Assembly (NCBI RefSeq): GCF_003024525.3
Contig: NZ_CP035934.2
Location: 1,178,001-1,242,000, forward strand
Length of the DNA: 64,000 bases
Source: Acinetobacter cumulans
GTDB lineage: Bacteria > Pseudomonadota > Gammaproteobacteria > Pseudomonadales > Moraxellaceae
Direction of reading: 5' to 3'
The notes under the pieces are model-generated. The model saw only the letters and a list, made by a program, of their open reading frames with translations. It ran no database searches and was not told where the DNA came from. Both the position numbers and the translations under genes were made by a program. Below are positions 1 through 10,461 of the stretch, one piece after another (position 1 is the stretch's first letter; each line of letters starts with the position of its first letter).

Positions 1-1
1 T

Positions 2-685
2 CTGGATCAAAATCTGCAAGTTCAACAATTCTTGGCACATGCGCCAGACTCAGATTATAAGCAGCAATTAAAAACTGAATATCAGCTTCAAACAGCATTA
101 CGTGGACTGGGTCAACATGCGCAGTTAGAGGAAAGCAAGCTCATTTGCGATTTAATTGAGGATGTCATTTTACCTAAGACCCGTGATGGAACAGGGGTGG
201 TTGAATTAAAAAATCGAAGTGAAAAGCCCAAAGTAGGGTCTTGCCCAATGGCAGAGAATTTTTTTCTAAAAATTGCACATCGTAGAGTATTAAGACAGGG
301 TGAAATTAATATTTTTATTGATGAACAGGGGAAGCCTCTACTCATGGAAAAAATGAATATGGGAGATAATCACTCTTGTATTAGTTTGCGCCCAGTGATT
401 ATGAACGGTGTACGACTTCCTGCGGGTTCTTTATTTTCAGTAGATTATGACATTACGCAGATTGCGCAAAAAATTCCAAACCAAGAATATAGTGGCTATA
501 TCATTCCACATAATGCCATTGATGGTTTCTGGTTTTTAAGATTAACTACTTTGGCTGTTTCTCCAGTACATCGAAAACGAGCGTTTAGTACGCATTTTGA
601 ACAGCAAGTGGCCAATGGGTTATTTAGCCCAGGGACCACAGAGTTACAACAATTAATGGATGTTGCTTTAGCACAATTGGAATAA
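2..685 (+). CDS. Conserved hypothetical protein, 5' end outside window
   Basis: The reading frame is open from the first bases of the window to a TAA at 683-685, so the true start probably lies upstream; a TTG at 32 is the only internal start near the edge. At least 227 residues are visible. I recognise no catalytic motif, signal peptide or membrane segment. The gene ends 5 bp before the histone-deacetylase-family gene on the same strand, which suggests co-transcription. The protein looks soluble. Function is unknown. Confidence 0.7.
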   Translation: MDQNLQVQQFLAHAPDSDYKQQLKTEYQLQTALRGLGQHAQLEESKLICDLIEDVILPKTRDGTGVVELKNRSEKPKVGSCPMAENFFLKIAHRRVLRQGEINIFIDEQGKPLLMEKMNMGDNHSCISLRPVIMNGVRLPAGSLFSVDYDITQIAQKIPNQEYSGYIIPHNAIDGFWFLRLTTLAVSPVHRKRAFSTHFEQQVANGLFSPGTTELQQLMDVALAQLE

Positions 686-690
686 TTTGC

Positions 691-1569
691 ATGTTAGATG
701 TCTGCTATTCAGCTCAGTATGTGGCACATACACATACCAATAGTATGGAAAAGCTTAAAGCGGTTGCAGATGCATTGGGGACATGGCCTAATATTCGTTT
801 CCACAGGCCAGAAGTTCTGGATATAGAAATTTTAAAACAGTTACATGACCCAATTTATGTTGATGCTGTTAATACTGGAATACCTGAAAAATTAGCCACA
901 TTTTCTGGTTTTAAACCGTGGAATACACAGCTGCGTGATGCAGTACTCAATATTAATGCAGGGCAAATTTTGACTGCAGAACTGGCATGGAAAAATGGTA
1001 TTGCTGCCAATATCGCACAAGGATTTCATCATGCGATGCCTGAATTTGGTGGGTCATTTTGCACATTTAATGGTTTAGCACTGGTTGCACAGCAGTTTCC
1101 CAATAAAAAAATATTTGTTTTAGATTGTGATCAACACGGTGGAGACGGTACTGCTGAATTTACGCGACGCTTCAGTAATCTATTTAACTTTAGTATTTAT
1201 GGCTTAATTTTTGGTTGCCCTACATATCCACGTTCCGTGACACGGCATGTTCATAAAGATAAAGGCAGTTTTGTACAATATACGCTGGCCGTGCATGAGG
1301 CTTTTCAAATGGCAAAAGATTGGGGAGCGGACTTAATTGTGTATCAAGCAGGGATGGATTGTCATCAAGCAGATCCTTTTGGCTCTTCATGGTTCAGTAC
1401 GGAACTCATTCAAAAGCGTGAAGAAATGGTGTTTAAACTCGCGCATCGCAGTCAAATACCCATGATGTTTGTATTAGCAGGTGGCTATCAAAAATTAGAA
1501 GATTTGGTGCAATTACACTTATTGAGCTTTCGGGCTGCTCAAGAGGCTTATGGAATTCATCATCCATAG
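691..1569 (+). CDS. Histone deacetylase superfamily protein
   Basis: This 292-residue protein is probably a zinc-dependent amidohydrolase of the class II HDAC/acetoin-utilisation/acetylpolyamine-deacetylase superfamily. The family marks are present in order: a His pair at 113-114 followed by GGSFCTFNG, the metal-binding DCDQHGGDGT (Asp147 and His149), a later QAGMDCHQADPFG with the third Asp ligand, and AGGY near the end. The length is slightly short for the family but the core is complete. The gene starts 5 bp after the upstream reading frame. In bacteria such proteins often remove acetyl groups from small amines or proteins; the substrate here cannot be read from sequence. Confidence 0.88.
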   Translation: MLDVCYSAQYVAHTHTNSMEKLKAVADALGTWPNIRFHRPEVLDIEILKQLHDPIYVDAVNTGIPEKLATFSGFKPWNTQLRDAVLNINAGQILTAELAWKNGIAANIAQGFHHAMPEFGGSFCTFNGLALVAQQFPNKKIFVLDCDQHGGDGTAEFTRRFSNLFNFSIYGLIFGCPTYPRSVTRHVHKDKGSFVQYTLAVHEAFQMAKDWGADLIVYQAGMDCHQADPFGSSWFSTELIQKREEMVFKLAHRSQIPMMFVLAGGYQKLEDLVQLHLLSFRAAQEAYGIHHP

Positions 1570-1591
1570 CAGGCTGAAAATCGGGTAAATA

Positions 1592-1622
1592 TCAGGCCGT
1601 GTAAGCCACGACCTGACGTTTT
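1592..1622 (+). terminator. Possible terminator after HDAC-family gene
   Basis: An imperfect hairpin (TCAGGCCGTG and CACGACCTGA arms, one mismatch, 5-nt loop) is followed by TTTT. It lies between the convergent HDAC-family and nadB genes. The T tract is short, so this is a moderate call. Confidence 0.45.
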
Positions 1623-1660
1623 ACTTGTTGTTTAAATGGTTTTGAATGATCTACAACGTT

Positions 1661-3298
1661 TTAGTCTTCGTTCACTAGTGGGCAATCGACTTGGAAATTA
1701 GGAGGTGCTAAAACGGTTTTACGTAATTCAGGAGCCAAATCTGGATAATCAAGTGTAAAGTGTAATCCACGAGATTCTTTACGTTCCATCGCACAGCGTA
1801 CAATCATTTCCGAAACTAAAACCAAATTGCGTAATTCAATCAGGTTTTTACTGACTTGATAGTCTTGATAGTATTCTGTGATTTCATGGTTAAGCATTTC
1901 AATTCGATGCAAAGCACGTTGCAAACGCTTGGTCGTACGTACAATCCCCACATAATTCCACATGGTTTGACGTAATTCATCCCAGTTTTGCAAGATCACG
2001 ACATCTTCATCAGGATTGGTAACTTGAGAATCATCCCAAGCAGGAACTTCAGGGGAAACATACTCAGGCTGTAGATGCGTTTCAATATGTTTGGCAGCGG
2101 CCATACCGTAGACAAAGCATTCTAAAAGTGAGTTACTTGCCATACGGTTGGCGCCATGTAAGCCCGTATAAGATGTCTCACCAATTGCATATAATCCTGC
2201 AATATCTGTTTCGCTATTTTCGTCAACCACCACACCACCACAGGTATAGTGGGCAGCAGGTACCACAGGAATCATATCTGTAGTAATGTCGATGCCTAAT
2301 TCCAATAGACGCTCATAGAGTGTCGGGAAGTGTTCTTTGACAAAATCAGCAGGTTTATGGCTAATGTCAAGCCAAACATGACGTATGCCTAAACGTTTAA
2401 TTTCATAATCGATTGCACGTGCGACAATATCACGTGGTGCGAGTTCGGCACGCTCATCAAAACGGAGCATAAAGCGTTCGCCATCTGGAAGGCGTAAATA
2501 TGCACCTTCACCACGCATGGCTTCTGTAATTAAAAAAGAACGTGCTTGAGGATGGTATAAGCAGGTCGGATGAAATTGGTTAAATTCCATATTTGCGACA
2601 CGACAACCCGCACGATATGCCATCGCAATGCCATCACCTGTCGCAATGTCTGGGTTTGAGGTATACAAATAAGCTTTCATTGCACCACCACATGCCAGTG
2701 CGGTAAATGGTGCAAGAAACGTGTGGACTTGATTGTTTTGTTCGTCTAAAGCATATAGACCTAAAGCTCGATGCTTACCTGCAAGGCCAAGCTTCTGCGA
2801 AGTAATTAAATCAATCGCAATATAGTTTTCAAAAATATGAATATTTTGTTTTTCTTGTGCCCGTTGTACTAAGGTAGTCGAGATTGCACGCCCTGTCGCA
2901 TCTGCAGCATGAATAATACGACGCTGTGAATGGCCACCCTCACGGGTTAAGTGTAATTGTTCATCCTGATCTAGGGTGAATTGCACACCATGATCGAGTA
3001 GAAAATCGACGGAGGGTTTGCCACCCTTAACCGTCTGTTTGACTGCATCACGTTCACATAAATATGCACCAGCAATCATGGTGTCATCAATATGTTGTTC
3101 AAGTGAGTCGGTTTTATCTAGTACTGCAGCCACACCGCCTTGTGCATAATAAGTGCTGGCATCGGTGAGTGTCGATTTAGCCAAAACTGCAATATTAAAA
3201 TGTGCGGGTAATGACAAGGCCAAACTCAGGCCAGCACCACCGCTACCTACAATAATTACATCAAAATGATGTGTTGTTTCTAAATTAGGCATATCCAT
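1661..3298 (-). CDS. nadB: L-aspartate oxidase
   Basis: NadB oxidises L-aspartate to iminoaspartate, the first step of de novo NAD synthesis, working with NadA. The 545-residue protein has the N-terminal FAD-binding motif [11 protein letters not shown] at about 18-28. It also has the succinate-dehydrogenase/fumarate-reductase flavoprotein pattern ([27 protein letters not shown]) and the substrate/FAD region [10 protein letters not shown]...GLYAIGE. Length matches the family. It is transcribed alone toward the HDAC-family gene and diverges from the DegP-type protease; the 230-bp gap between them must hold both promoters. No nadA or nadC is nearby. Confidence 0.96.
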   Translation of the reverse strand: MDMPNLETTHHFDVIIVGSGGAGLSLALSLPAHFNIAVLAKSTLTDASTYYAQGGVAAVLDKTDSLEQHIDDTMIAGAYLCERDAVKQTVKGGKPSVDFLLDHGVQFTLDQDEQLHLTREGGHSQRRIIHAADATGRAISTTLVQRAQEKQNIHIFENYIAIDLITSQKLGLAGKHRALGLYALDEQNNQVHTFLAPFTALACGGAMKAYLYTSNPDIATGDGIAMAYRAGCRVANMEFNQFHPTCLYHPQARSFLITEAMRGEGAYLRLPDGERFMLRFDERAELAPRDIVARAIDYEIKRLGIRHVWLDISHKPADFVKEHFPTLYERLLELGIDITTDMIPVVPAAHYTCGGVVVDENSETDIAGLYAIGETSYTGLHGANRMASNSLLECFVYGMAAAKHIETHLQPEYVSPEVPAWDDSQVTNPDEDVVILQNWDELRQTMWNYVGIVRTTKRLQRALHRIEMLNHEITEYYQDYQVSKNLIELRNLVLVSEMIVRCAMERKESRGLHFTLDYPDLAPELRKTVLAPPNFQVDCPLVNED

Positions 3299-3529
3299 TA
3301 AGCTAATTTGAAAAAAGTTTGGTAATAACAGCGCTTTTTAATCAAAAAGGCAAGCCTTTGTTGATTGAAAAATGATGAATATTATTCATACACCGTGTGT
3401 TTTTAAGGAATAATTAAGCTATTGTTTATTAGGATGTATATCTAAACATATTGTTACGAATGAAGCTTTTACTTTGTGATAAAAACAATTTTATTTCAAA
3501 ACTTCAATAAAAAGGGATGCATACTTGTT

Positions 3530-4915
3530 ATGAAAAACCAATACCTACAAAAAGGATTATACGCGGCGGTTTTCACTGTAGCGGCGACGCAAGTTCAAGC
3601 GGCGGCACCTGTCGATTTTTCCAATTTGGTAGAGCAGGTCAGTCCTGCTGTGGTCAGTGTGAATGTAGTTAAAAAGTTAAGTCAAGAAGAACTACTACAA
3701 CAGCAAGTCCCTGAGATTTTGAAGCGTTTTTTCGGTAATCAAGTTATTATTCCGCAGCAACGTATGCCACAAGAAAAAACTGCGTATGGTAGTGCGTTTT
3801 TTATCAGTAAAGATGGTTATTTACTCACGAACCACCATGTTGTGGAAGATGCATCTAAAGTCACCATTGTATTGAATGACCGCCGTGAAATTGATGCCAA
3901 AGTAGTTGGTAGTGATGAACGTACCGATGTGGCTTTATTAAAAGTTACAGGGACTGATTTTCCTGAACTACGCACGGGGAATGTTGAGCAATTAAAAGTG
4001 GGTGAGCCAGTTTTAGCAATTGGATCGCCATTCGGATTTGATTATTCAGCATCTGCAGGTATTGTCAGTGCAAAAATGCGTAATATGATGGGGGAAACCT
4101 CAGTACCATTTATTCAAACAGATGTCGCGCTAAATCCAGGTAACTCAGGTGGTCCATTGTTTAACCAGCGTGGAGAAGTCGTGGGTGTGAACTCACGTAT
4201 TTTTAGTGGAACGGGTGGTTATATGGGCTTGTCATTCTCTATTCCTATTGATGTTGCAATGGATGTCGCAGAGCAATTGAAAAAGAACGGTAAAGTTACG
4301 CGAACTTATTTAGGGGTGAGTTTGCAAGATATTGACCGTAATTTAGCAGAGTCTTATAACTTATCTAAACCTGAAGGTTCTTTAATTACTCAAGTCACTC
4401 CAAATTCTCCAGCTGCTCGAGCAGGATTAAAAGCGGGTGATGTCATCTTAAAATTAGATGGTGCACCAATTTCAAGAACTTCTGATTTATTAAATAACTT
4501 GAATCGATCTGTGCCAAATCAAACGATTCAATTAGAAGTATTACGTGATGATAAGCGCCGTAATATTAGTGCGACTTTAGTGGTTGCTCCAGATGATACA
4601 CCTGCACAATCACAAAATAAGGCACCGGTAAGTAAAGGTCCAGTTTTGGGAGTGAGTATTCGCAATTTAACCGAAGCTGAATTAAGCCGTTTAGATGTTA
4701 AGGGTGGTGTTTTAATTCAGGATGTCTTACGAGATGGTATTGCTGCCCAAGCGAAAATTTTGCCAGGCGATGTGGTGACACAGCTAAACAATAAGACCAT
4801 TAATAATGCCAATGATTTTGTATCAGCCGTTTCTGAGCTGAAAAAAGGAACGATTGCACGAGTGGCGATTATTCGTGAAGGGCAACGTGCAATCGTTGGA
4901 ATGCGTATTCAATAA
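3530..4915 (+). CDS. mucD: Periplasmic DegP/MucD-type serine endoprotease
   Basis: This is a Do/HtrA-family protease for envelope protein quality control. From the ATG at 3530 it has 461 residues. A signal peptide ends near residue 23 (VQA), then comes a trypsin-like domain with catalytic His103 (TNHHVV), Asp133 (RTDVALL) and Ser206 (GNSGGPL), and two PDZ domains, one from about residue 270 and one in the last 90 residues. A GTG at 3476 would add 18 residues ahead of the signal peptide and is less likely. The symbol follows the Pseudomonas/Acinetobacter usage; degP-like is equally valid. A strong terminator follows. Confidence 0.92.
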   Translation: MKNQYLQKGLYAAVFTVAATQVQAAAPVDFSNLVEQVSPAVVSVNVVKKLSQEELLQQQVPEILKRFFGNQVIIPQQRMPQEKTAYGSAFFISKDGYLLTNHHVVEDASKVTIVLNDRREIDAKVVGSDERTDVALLKVTGTDFPELRTGNVEQLKVGEPVLAIGSPFGFDYSASAGIVSAKMRNMMGETSVPFIQTDVALNPGNSGGPLFNQRGEVVGVNSRIFSGTGGYMGLSFSIPIDVAMDVAEQLKKNGKVTRTYLGVSLQDIDRNLAESYNLSKPEGSLITQVTPNSPAARAGLKAGDVILKLDGAPISRTSDLLNNLNRSVPNQTIQLEVLRDDKRRNISATLVVAPDDTPAQSQNKAPVSKGPVLGVSIRNLTEAELSRLDVKGGVLIQDVLRDGIAAQAKILPGDVVTQLNNKTINNANDFVSAVSELKKGTIARVAIIREGQRAIVGMRIQ

Positions 4916-4943
4916 AAAACTGGCTATTGATGAATGCATAGCT

Positions 4944-4973
4944 AAAAACCGTTTCGAAAGAAACGGTTTTTTT
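4944..4973 (+). terminator. Rho-independent terminator of the DegP-type gene
   Basis: Perfect hairpin with AAAACCGTTTC and GAAACGGTTTT arms around a GAAA-type loop, followed by a T run. Confidence 0.9.
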
Positions 4974-5047
4974 AACATTTGGTCATTTACCTATATGTGT
5001 TTTACCGTAGACTGTAGGGATCTTGAAAAGTAAAAATGAAGGCCAAC

Positions 5048-5524
5048 ATGAGTACCCCATTTGATTTAAAACTGACAGTACAGCCAGAACATATAGATAT
5101 ATTGGGTCACGTCAACAATGTGGTGTATGTAAGTTGGATGCAAGATGTAGCAACAGCGCATATCGAGGCTTTAGGATTAGGTTTAAATGAATATTTGGCT
5201 TTAAAACATGCCATGGTTGCGGTAGAACATCATGTTCAATATCGCAAAGCTGCGATGTTAGGAGATGAAATTATTTTGCGAACATGGCTTAGTGATATTA
5301 ATGCGCTGTATTCATATCGCCAATATATGTTTTATCGACCAAAAGATCGTGCAATTTTGTTTATGGGCAATACGCAATGGGCTTGTATTGAAATTGCCAC
5401 AGGTCGACCAAAACGTTTATCTCCAACATTTACCCAAGCTTATCAGCCGATTGATGCAGATCAAAATCCAACGGACTTTCAGCAGTATCATACAGAGGAT
5501 ATGACTGGGGAACATACAAGTTAG
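5048..5524 (+). CDS. Acyl-CoA thioesterase, 4-hydroxybenzoyl-CoA thioesterase type
   Basis: A hot-dog-fold thioesterase of about 158 residues. The family motif DILGHVNNVVYVSWMQD holds the catalytic-type Asp and the N-x-x-Y pattern near residue 20. It probably hydrolyses acyl-CoA thioesters in the cytoplasm; the acyl group cannot be told. I chose the ATG at 5048 because GAAGG lies at a suitable distance upstream; an in-frame ATG at 5036 would add four residues. The gene stands alone between a terminator and the lepA promoter region. Confidence 0.85.
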   Translation: MSTPFDLKLTVQPEHIDILGHVNNVVYVSWMQDVATAHIEALGLGLNEYLALKHAMVAVEHHVQYRKAAMLGDEIILRTWLSDINALYSYRQYMFYRPKDRAILFMGNTQWACIEIATGRPKRLSPTFTQAYQPIDADQNPTDFQQYHTEDMTGEHTS

Positions 5525-5598
5525 GTTCATTGTTTAGCTGGGTTAGAAATGCACGCAAACGAGTTCATTATTTTCGATACTTTAAAAAAACCATCTGC

Positions 5599-5604
5599 TA
5601 TAAT
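5599..5604 (+). promoter_or_regulatory. Consensus -10 box upstream of lepA
   Basis: A perfect TATAAT lies 75 bp upstream of the lepA start. No convincing -35 box is seen at 16-18 bp, so only the -10 element is supported. Confidence 0.4.
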
Positions 5605-5679
5605 CCACGGCAATTTCTATTCGGCTTTTGTTATGCATGAGATTTAATGCATAGCGTTTTATTTTGTTCAAGGTAGCCC

Positions 5680-7497
5680 ATGGCGCAAGCTAAAAAATCT
5701 GTTGATATTAAAAACATTCGTAACTTCTCGATTATTGCGCATATCGACCATGGTAAGTCGACGCTTGCCGATCGATTTATTCAAACGTGTGGCGGTTTAC
5801 AAGATCGAGAAATGCAAGCGCAAGTCCTCGACTCTATGGAGCTTGAGCGTGAGCGTGGCATTACCATTAAAGCTGCCTCAGTTACCTTGTACTACACACA
5901 TCCAAATGGCGAAGAATACCAGCTGAACTTTATTGACACACCAGGACATGTGGATTTCTCGTATGAGGTTTCACGTTCACTTGCTGCGTGTGAAGGTGCT
6001 TTATTGGTTGTAGATGCTGCACAAGGTGTAGAAGCACAATCAGTAGCAAACTGCTATACCGCTATTGAGCAAGGGCTAGAAGTTCTTCCCGTTCTAAACA
6101 AAATTGATTTACCACAGGCAGAGCCTGAACGTGTAATTCAAGAAATTGAAGACATTATTGGCGTGGAAGCAACCGATGCGCCAACATGTTCAGCAAAAAC
6201 AGGCCTAGGCATTGAAGGCGTGCTTGAGCGTTTGGTAGATGTGATTCCAGCGCCACAAGGCGATCGAAATGCACCATTACAAGCATTGATCATTGACTCT
6301 TGGTTTGATAACTACTTAGGTGTTGTCTCGCTGGTACGAATTAAAGAAGGTCGTGTGCGTAAAGGTGACAAAATGTTGATGAAATCAACAGGTCAAACGC
6401 ACATTATTACTTCTGTGGGTGTGTTTAATCCAAAACATACCGAAACTGACATCCTAGAAGCGGGTGAAGTTGGTTTCGTTATTGCGGGTATTAAAGACAT
6501 CTTTGGTGCACCAGTAGGTGATACCATTACTTTGGCAAGCACACCAGATGTTGCAATTTTGCCTGGTTTTAAAAAGGTGAAGCCACAGGTTTATGCAGGT
6601 TTATTCCCAATTGATGCCAGCGAGTTTGAACCATTCCGTGAAGCATTGCACAAGCTACAAATTAATGACTCAGCGTTGTTCTTTGAACCAGAAAGCTCAG
6701 ATGCTTTAGGTTTTGGTTTCCGTTGTGGCTTCTTAGGTATGCTACACATGGAAATCGTACAAGAGCGTTTAGAACGTGAGTACGATTTAGACCTTATTTC
6801 TTCAGCGCCTACAGTAATTTATGAAGCGGTCATGAAAAATGGTCAAACCATTTACATTGATAGCCCATCTAAAATGCCGGATGGTTCGACAGTAGAAGAC
6901 CTGCGTGAACCGATTGCAGAATGTCATATCTTAGTTCCACAAGAGTACTTGGGTAATGTAATGACATTGTGTGTAGAGCGCCGTGGTGTGCAAAAAGACA
7001 TGAAGTTTATGGCGAACCAAGTGTCAATTACCTTTGAAATTCCAATGGCTGAAGTTGTCATGGACTTCTTTGATAAGTTGAAATCATGCTCACGTGGTTT
7101 TGCATCACTTGATTATAACTTTGTTCGTTTCGAGTCTTCATCTTTAGTTAAGGTTGATGTGTTAATTAATGGTGATAAGGTAGATGCTTTAGCAATGATT
7201 TGTCATCGTCAAGATGCACGTCATCGTGGTATTGCATTGGTTGAGAAAATGAAAGACTTGATTCCACGTCAAATGTTTGATGTGGCAATCCAGGCGGCCA
7301 TTGGTGCTCAAATCATTGCTCGTTCAACCGTAAAAGCAATGCGTAAAAACGTATTGGCAAAATGTTATGGCGGCGACGTATCACGTAAGAAAAAGCTTTT
7401 ATCGAAGCAGAAAGAAGGTAAGAAACGTATGAAACAAGTGGGTAGTGTTGAAATCCCACAAGAAGCGTTCCTTGCAGTATTGAAAGTAGAAAGATAA
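5680..7497 (+). CDS. lepA: Elongation factor 4 (back-translocating GTPase)
   Basis: LepA/EF4 is a ribosome-associated translational GTPase that acts under ionic or cold stress and in ribosome biogenesis. All G motifs are visible near the N-terminus: AHIDHGKST (G1), a DxPGH box in IDTPGHVDF (G3) and NKIDLP (G4). The EF-G-like domains and the LepA-specific C-terminal region, rich in Lys and Arg, follow. The length of 605 residues is slightly above the usual 600. It is the first gene of the lepA-lepB-DUF4845-rnc-era string, with lepB 23 bp downstream. Confidence 0.98.
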   Translation: MAQAKKSVDIKNIRNFSIIAHIDHGKSTLADRFIQTCGGLQDREMQAQVLDSMELERERGITIKAASVTLYYTHPNGEEYQLNFIDTPGHVDFSYEVSRSLAACEGALLVVDAAQGVEAQSVANCYTAIEQGLEVLPVLNKIDLPQAEPERVIQEIEDIIGVEATDAPTCSAKTGLGIEGVLERLVDVIPAPQGDRNAPLQALIIDSWFDNYLGVVSLVRIKEGRVRKGDKMLMKSTGQTHIITSVGVFNPKHTETDILEAGEVGFVIAGIKDIFGAPVGDTITLASTPDVAILPGFKKVKPQVYAGLFPIDASEFEPFREALHKLQINDSALFFEPESSDALGFGFRCGFLGMLHMEIVQERLEREYDLDLISSAPTVIYEAVMKNGQTIYIDSPSKMPDGSTVEDLREPIAECHILVPQEYLGNVMTLCVERRGVQKDMKFMANQVSITFEIPMAEVVMDFFDKLKSCSRGFASLDYNFVRFESSSLVKVDVLINGDKVDALAMICHRQDARHRGIALVEKMKDLIPRQMFDVAIQAAIGAQIIARSTVKAMRKNVLAKCYGGDVSRKKKLLSKQKEGKKRMKQVGSVEIPQEAFLAVLKVER

Positions 7498-7520
7498 TAA
7501 AGACAGAGGTCATTTAGCTC

Positions 7521-8348
7521 ATGGATTTTGATTTTAATTTAATCCTTGTACCAGTTACATTAATTTTCTTTTTAGTGTGGCTGTTGGATAAACTGGTTTG
7601 GAAACAAAGACAAACCAAGGGCAAGGGTAATGAAAATGTCATCATTACATGGGCTTATGATTTTTGGCCTGTATTAGCCGTTGTACTTATTCTGCGTTCA
7701 TTTTTATATGAGCCATTTAATATTCCTTCGGATTCTATGGTACCAACCTTAGAAACAGGTGATTTTATTTTGGTGAATAAGTTTGAATACGGTGTACGCT
7801 TACCAATCGTGAATAAGAAAATTATTAACGTAGGCGAGCCAGAGCGTGGCGATGTCGTGGTCTTCCGTTATCCACCACAACCAACAATTAGTTATATTAA
7901 GCGTATTGTGGGTTTGCCAGGGGATCATATTGTATATGATCATGGGCAGTTGATTATTAATGGTCAAAAGGTTCCAAAAGTTCCGACTGAATTTAGTCGA
8001 GAAAAAGATAGTTTAGATACACCAACGTCTATTTATCATAAAGAAACTTTAGGTACGCATACATTTACGATGCGTGAACTTGAAGGGGTGAATGTTGCGC
8101 GTCAAGCACCGTTTATCAACTATGTTGACAATGGTAAGTATGCCAATGAAAATGGTTTATATTGGGAAGTGAAAGTGCCAGAAGGTCATTACTTTGCGAT
8201 GGGGGATAATCGTGATCAAAGTGCTGACAGTCGTTTTTGGGGCTTTGTACCAGAAGAGAACTTAACAGGTCGTGCATTCTACAAATGGATGCATAAAGAG
8301 CCTGGCTTTAAAATCCCATCATTTGGTCGAAATGGTGCGATCGATTAA
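7521..8348 (+). CDS. lepB: Signal peptidase I
   Basis: LepB removes signal peptides from exported proteins at the periplasmic face of the inner membrane. The 275-residue protein has two N-terminal membrane segments (about 7-24 and 46-62), nucleophile Ser72 in IPSDSMVPTL, general base Lys127 in YIKRIVGLPGD, and the C-terminal box MGDNRDQSADSRFWGFVP. It follows lepA by 23 bp and precedes the DUF4845 gene by 21 bp, the usual arrangement. Confidence 0.97.
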   Translation: MDFDFNLILVPVTLIFFLVWLLDKLVWKQRQTKGKGNENVIITWAYDFWPVLAVVLILRSFLYEPFNIPSDSMVPTLETGDFILVNKFEYGVRLPIVNKKIINVGEPERGDVVVFRYPPQPTISYIKRIVGLPGDHIVYDHGQLIINGQKVPKVPTEFSREKDSLDTPTSIYHKETLGTHTFTMRELEGVNVARQAPFINYVDNGKYANENGLYWEVKVPEGHYFAMGDNRDQSADSRFWGFVPEENLTGRAFYKWMHKEPGFKIPSFGRNGAID

Positions 8349-8369
8349 TATGTCTTTAGGAAAATAAAA

Positions 8370-8738
8370 ATGCGACATCAAAAAGGGGCGTCATACATTG
8401 CAATTCTATTTGCAGTTATTGGTTTAGCATTTATTGCTAAAGCACTGGTTGCAGTTTGGGGGCCATACGTTGATGATCGTTTGATCAATGATCAAATTGA
8501 GCAACAAATAGCAAGTGGTCCTAAAAATCTATCTCCGGCGGCATTTGATAAGGAGATGGATAAGCGTTTTCAGATGAATATGGTGGATAAGAAGTTTGCT
8601 GATGTTGCAAAAGTCAGCAATGAAAATGGTCTACTTGTTGAAAAAAATTATGAAATAAGAAAGCCATTCTTATTGAATATAGATATTGTGTTAAAGTTCG
8701 AGAAACGTTTTGATCAAAGCTCAGTCCAAGCTAAATGA
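8370..8738 (+). CDS. DUF4845 membrane-anchored protein
   Basis: A 122-residue protein with an N-terminal membrane anchor (about 8-28) and a small extracytoplasmic domain. It matches the DUF4845 family regularly found between lepB and rnc. The function of the family is not known. Its 3' end overlaps the proposed rnc start by 29 bp, implying translational coupling. Confidence 0.88.
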   Translation: MRHQKGASYIAILFAVIGLAFIAKALVAVWGPYVDDRLINDQIEQQIASGPKNLSPAAFDKEMDKRFQMNMVDKKFADVAKVSNENGLLVEKNYEIRKPFLLNIDIVLKFEKRFDQSSVQAK

Positions 8739-9408
8739 GGCCCGTTTAGCGAGTCGAATCGGTTATCAGTTTAAACAGCCTGAATTGCTGAAACTGGCGT
8801 TGACCCACCGATCGGTGAGCCACAAATACAACTATGAACGCTTAGAATATCTAGGCGATTCATTGTTGGGTATGATAATTGCCAATTATCTATACCACGC
8901 TTATCCTGATGAAAATGAAGGGCGTTTAACGCGTATGCGTGCAACGCTTGTACGTCAGGAAGCACTTGGTAAAATTGCTAACGATTTAAAACTCAGCCAA
9001 AACTTAATTTTAAGTACGGGTGAGTTGAAATCTGGCGGTCATCATCGTGAGTCTATACTGGCAGATACGGTAGAAGCGATTATTGGTGCAATCTATGTGG
9101 ATTGCCAAGACCTGAAGGTTTTAGAGCCAATCGTGCTGAAATGGTATGTACCTTATTTAGACCACATTGAACCAACAGATCAATTGAAGGATCCAAAATC
9201 GCGATTGCAAGAATATTTACAAGCACGTAAAAAGCCTCTCCCGGTTTACGATGTGATAGATATTCAAGGTGATGCTCCAAATCAGCATTTCAAAGTTGAA
9301 TGTATTGTTGAGGGTATTGCTGTGCAATATGGTGAAGGATCCAGTCGTCGTTTTGCTGAACAAGCAGTGGCGGCTGATATTTTAAAAATTTTGGAGCAAA
9401 AGTCTTAA
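8710..9408 (+). CDS. rnc: Ribonuclease III
   Basis: RNase III cleaves double-stranded RNA, maturing rRNA precursors and some mRNAs. The 232-residue protein has the signature YERLEYLGDSLLG near residue 44, further acidic metal ligands (ADTVEAIIGAIY), and a C-terminal double-stranded-RNA-binding domain starting near DPKSRLQEYLQ. The start is a TTG inside the DUF4845 gene. No ATG lies in a position that keeps the conserved N-terminus, so a TTG start with 29-bp overlap is the best choice. The stop overlaps the era start by one base. Confidence 0.96.
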   Translation: MIKAQSKLNEARLASRIGYQFKQPELLKLALTHRSVSHKYNYERLEYLGDSLLGMIIANYLYHAYPDENEGRLTRMRATLVRQEALGKIANDLKLSQNLILSTGELKSGGHHRESILADTVEAIIGAIYVDCQDLKVLEPIVLKWYVPYLDHIEPTDQLKDPKSRLQEYLQARKKPLPVYDVIDIQGDAPNQHFKVECIVEGIAVQYGEGSSRRFAEQAVAADILKILEQKS

Positions 9409-10436
9409 TGACTACTCATTCCGATCACGTTGATGCTGATCACGAGTCGCAAAGCGACAGTAACGATTTAATTAGTCAGTTTTTTAGTGCCCAAGGTACT
9501 GAAATTCCGTCAGACTTCAAAAGTGGTTTTGTGGCGATTGTTGGTCGTCCAAACGTAGGTAAGTCGACATTAATGAACCATATTTTGGGTCAAAAATTGT
9601 CTATTACTTCACGTAAGCCACAAACTACACGACATAAAATTGTTGGTATTGATACGCGAGAAAAATCACAGGCTGTATTTGTGGATACACCGGGGATGCA
9701 TAAAAAAGAAGTTCGCGCTATCAATAAAATGATGAACCGTGCGGCGCATTCGGCACTGCGTGACGTTAACCTTGTGTTATTCGTGATTGACGCAGATAAG
9801 TGGACTCAAAACGATGATTTAGTTTTGGAAAAACTTAAAAATGCAGATATGCCTGTGCTGCTTGTGATCAATAAAATTGATACGCTAGAAAACAAGAACC
9901 ACGCATTACCATTGATTCAAGAACGTGCAAAACTGATGAATTTTGCGGAAATTGTTCCTGTATCAGCATTACGTGGTGCAAACTTAGATCACCTGCGTGA
10001 CACAATTGAAAAGTATTTGCCATTCCAGCCACCACTGTATTCAATGGATCAAATTACAGATCGTTCAGAGCGCTTCCTTGCATCTGAAGTGATTCGTGAA
10101 AAGATTATGCGTCAATTGGGTGAAGAACTTCCGTATGATTTAACGGTTCAAATTGAATCATTTAAAACAGAAGAAGCAACCATCAATCCAAAAACAGGTC
10201 GTCCGAAGGCTGCATGTACTTATATTGATGCAACTATTTTTGTGGATCGCCCAGGTCAAAAAGCCATTGTGATTGGTGAAAAAGGCGCGAAGCTGAAAAA
10301 AATTGGTATGGATGCACGTGTGGACATGGAAAAAATGTTCGAACAAAAGATCATGCTAACACTGTGGGTTAAGGTGAAAGGCGGTTGGTCTGATGATGAG
10401 CGTGCATTAAAAAGCTTAGGATATAGCGATATCTAA
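9408..10436 (+). CDS. era: GTPase Era
   Basis: Era binds 16S rRNA and helps assemble the 30S subunit. The 342-residue protein has G1 GRPNVGKST, G3 DTPGMHKKE, G4 NKID and a C-terminal KH domain with EKGAKLKKIG. It has an N-terminal extension of about 35 residues beyond the E. coli length, rich in Asp, His and Ser. TAATG overlap with rnc gives translational coupling. Confidence 0.98.
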   Translation: MTTHSDHVDADHESQSDSNDLISQFFSAQGTEIPSDFKSGFVAIVGRPNVGKSTLMNHILGQKLSITSRKPQTTRHKIVGIDTREKSQAVFVDTPGMHKKEVRAINKMMNRAAHSALRDVNLVLFVIDADKWTQNDDLVLEKLKNADMPVLLVINKIDTLENKNHALPLIQERAKLMNFAEIVPVSALRGANLDHLRDTIEKYLPFQPPLYSMDQITDRSERFLASEVIREKIMRQLGEELPYDLTVQIESFKTEEATINPKTGRPKAACTYIDATIFVDRPGQKAIVIGEKGAKLKKIGMDARVDMEKMFEQKIMLTLWVKVKGGWSDDERALKSLGYSDI

Positions 10437-10461
10437 AGTTTAAACTTTAAAAGGAATGGTC

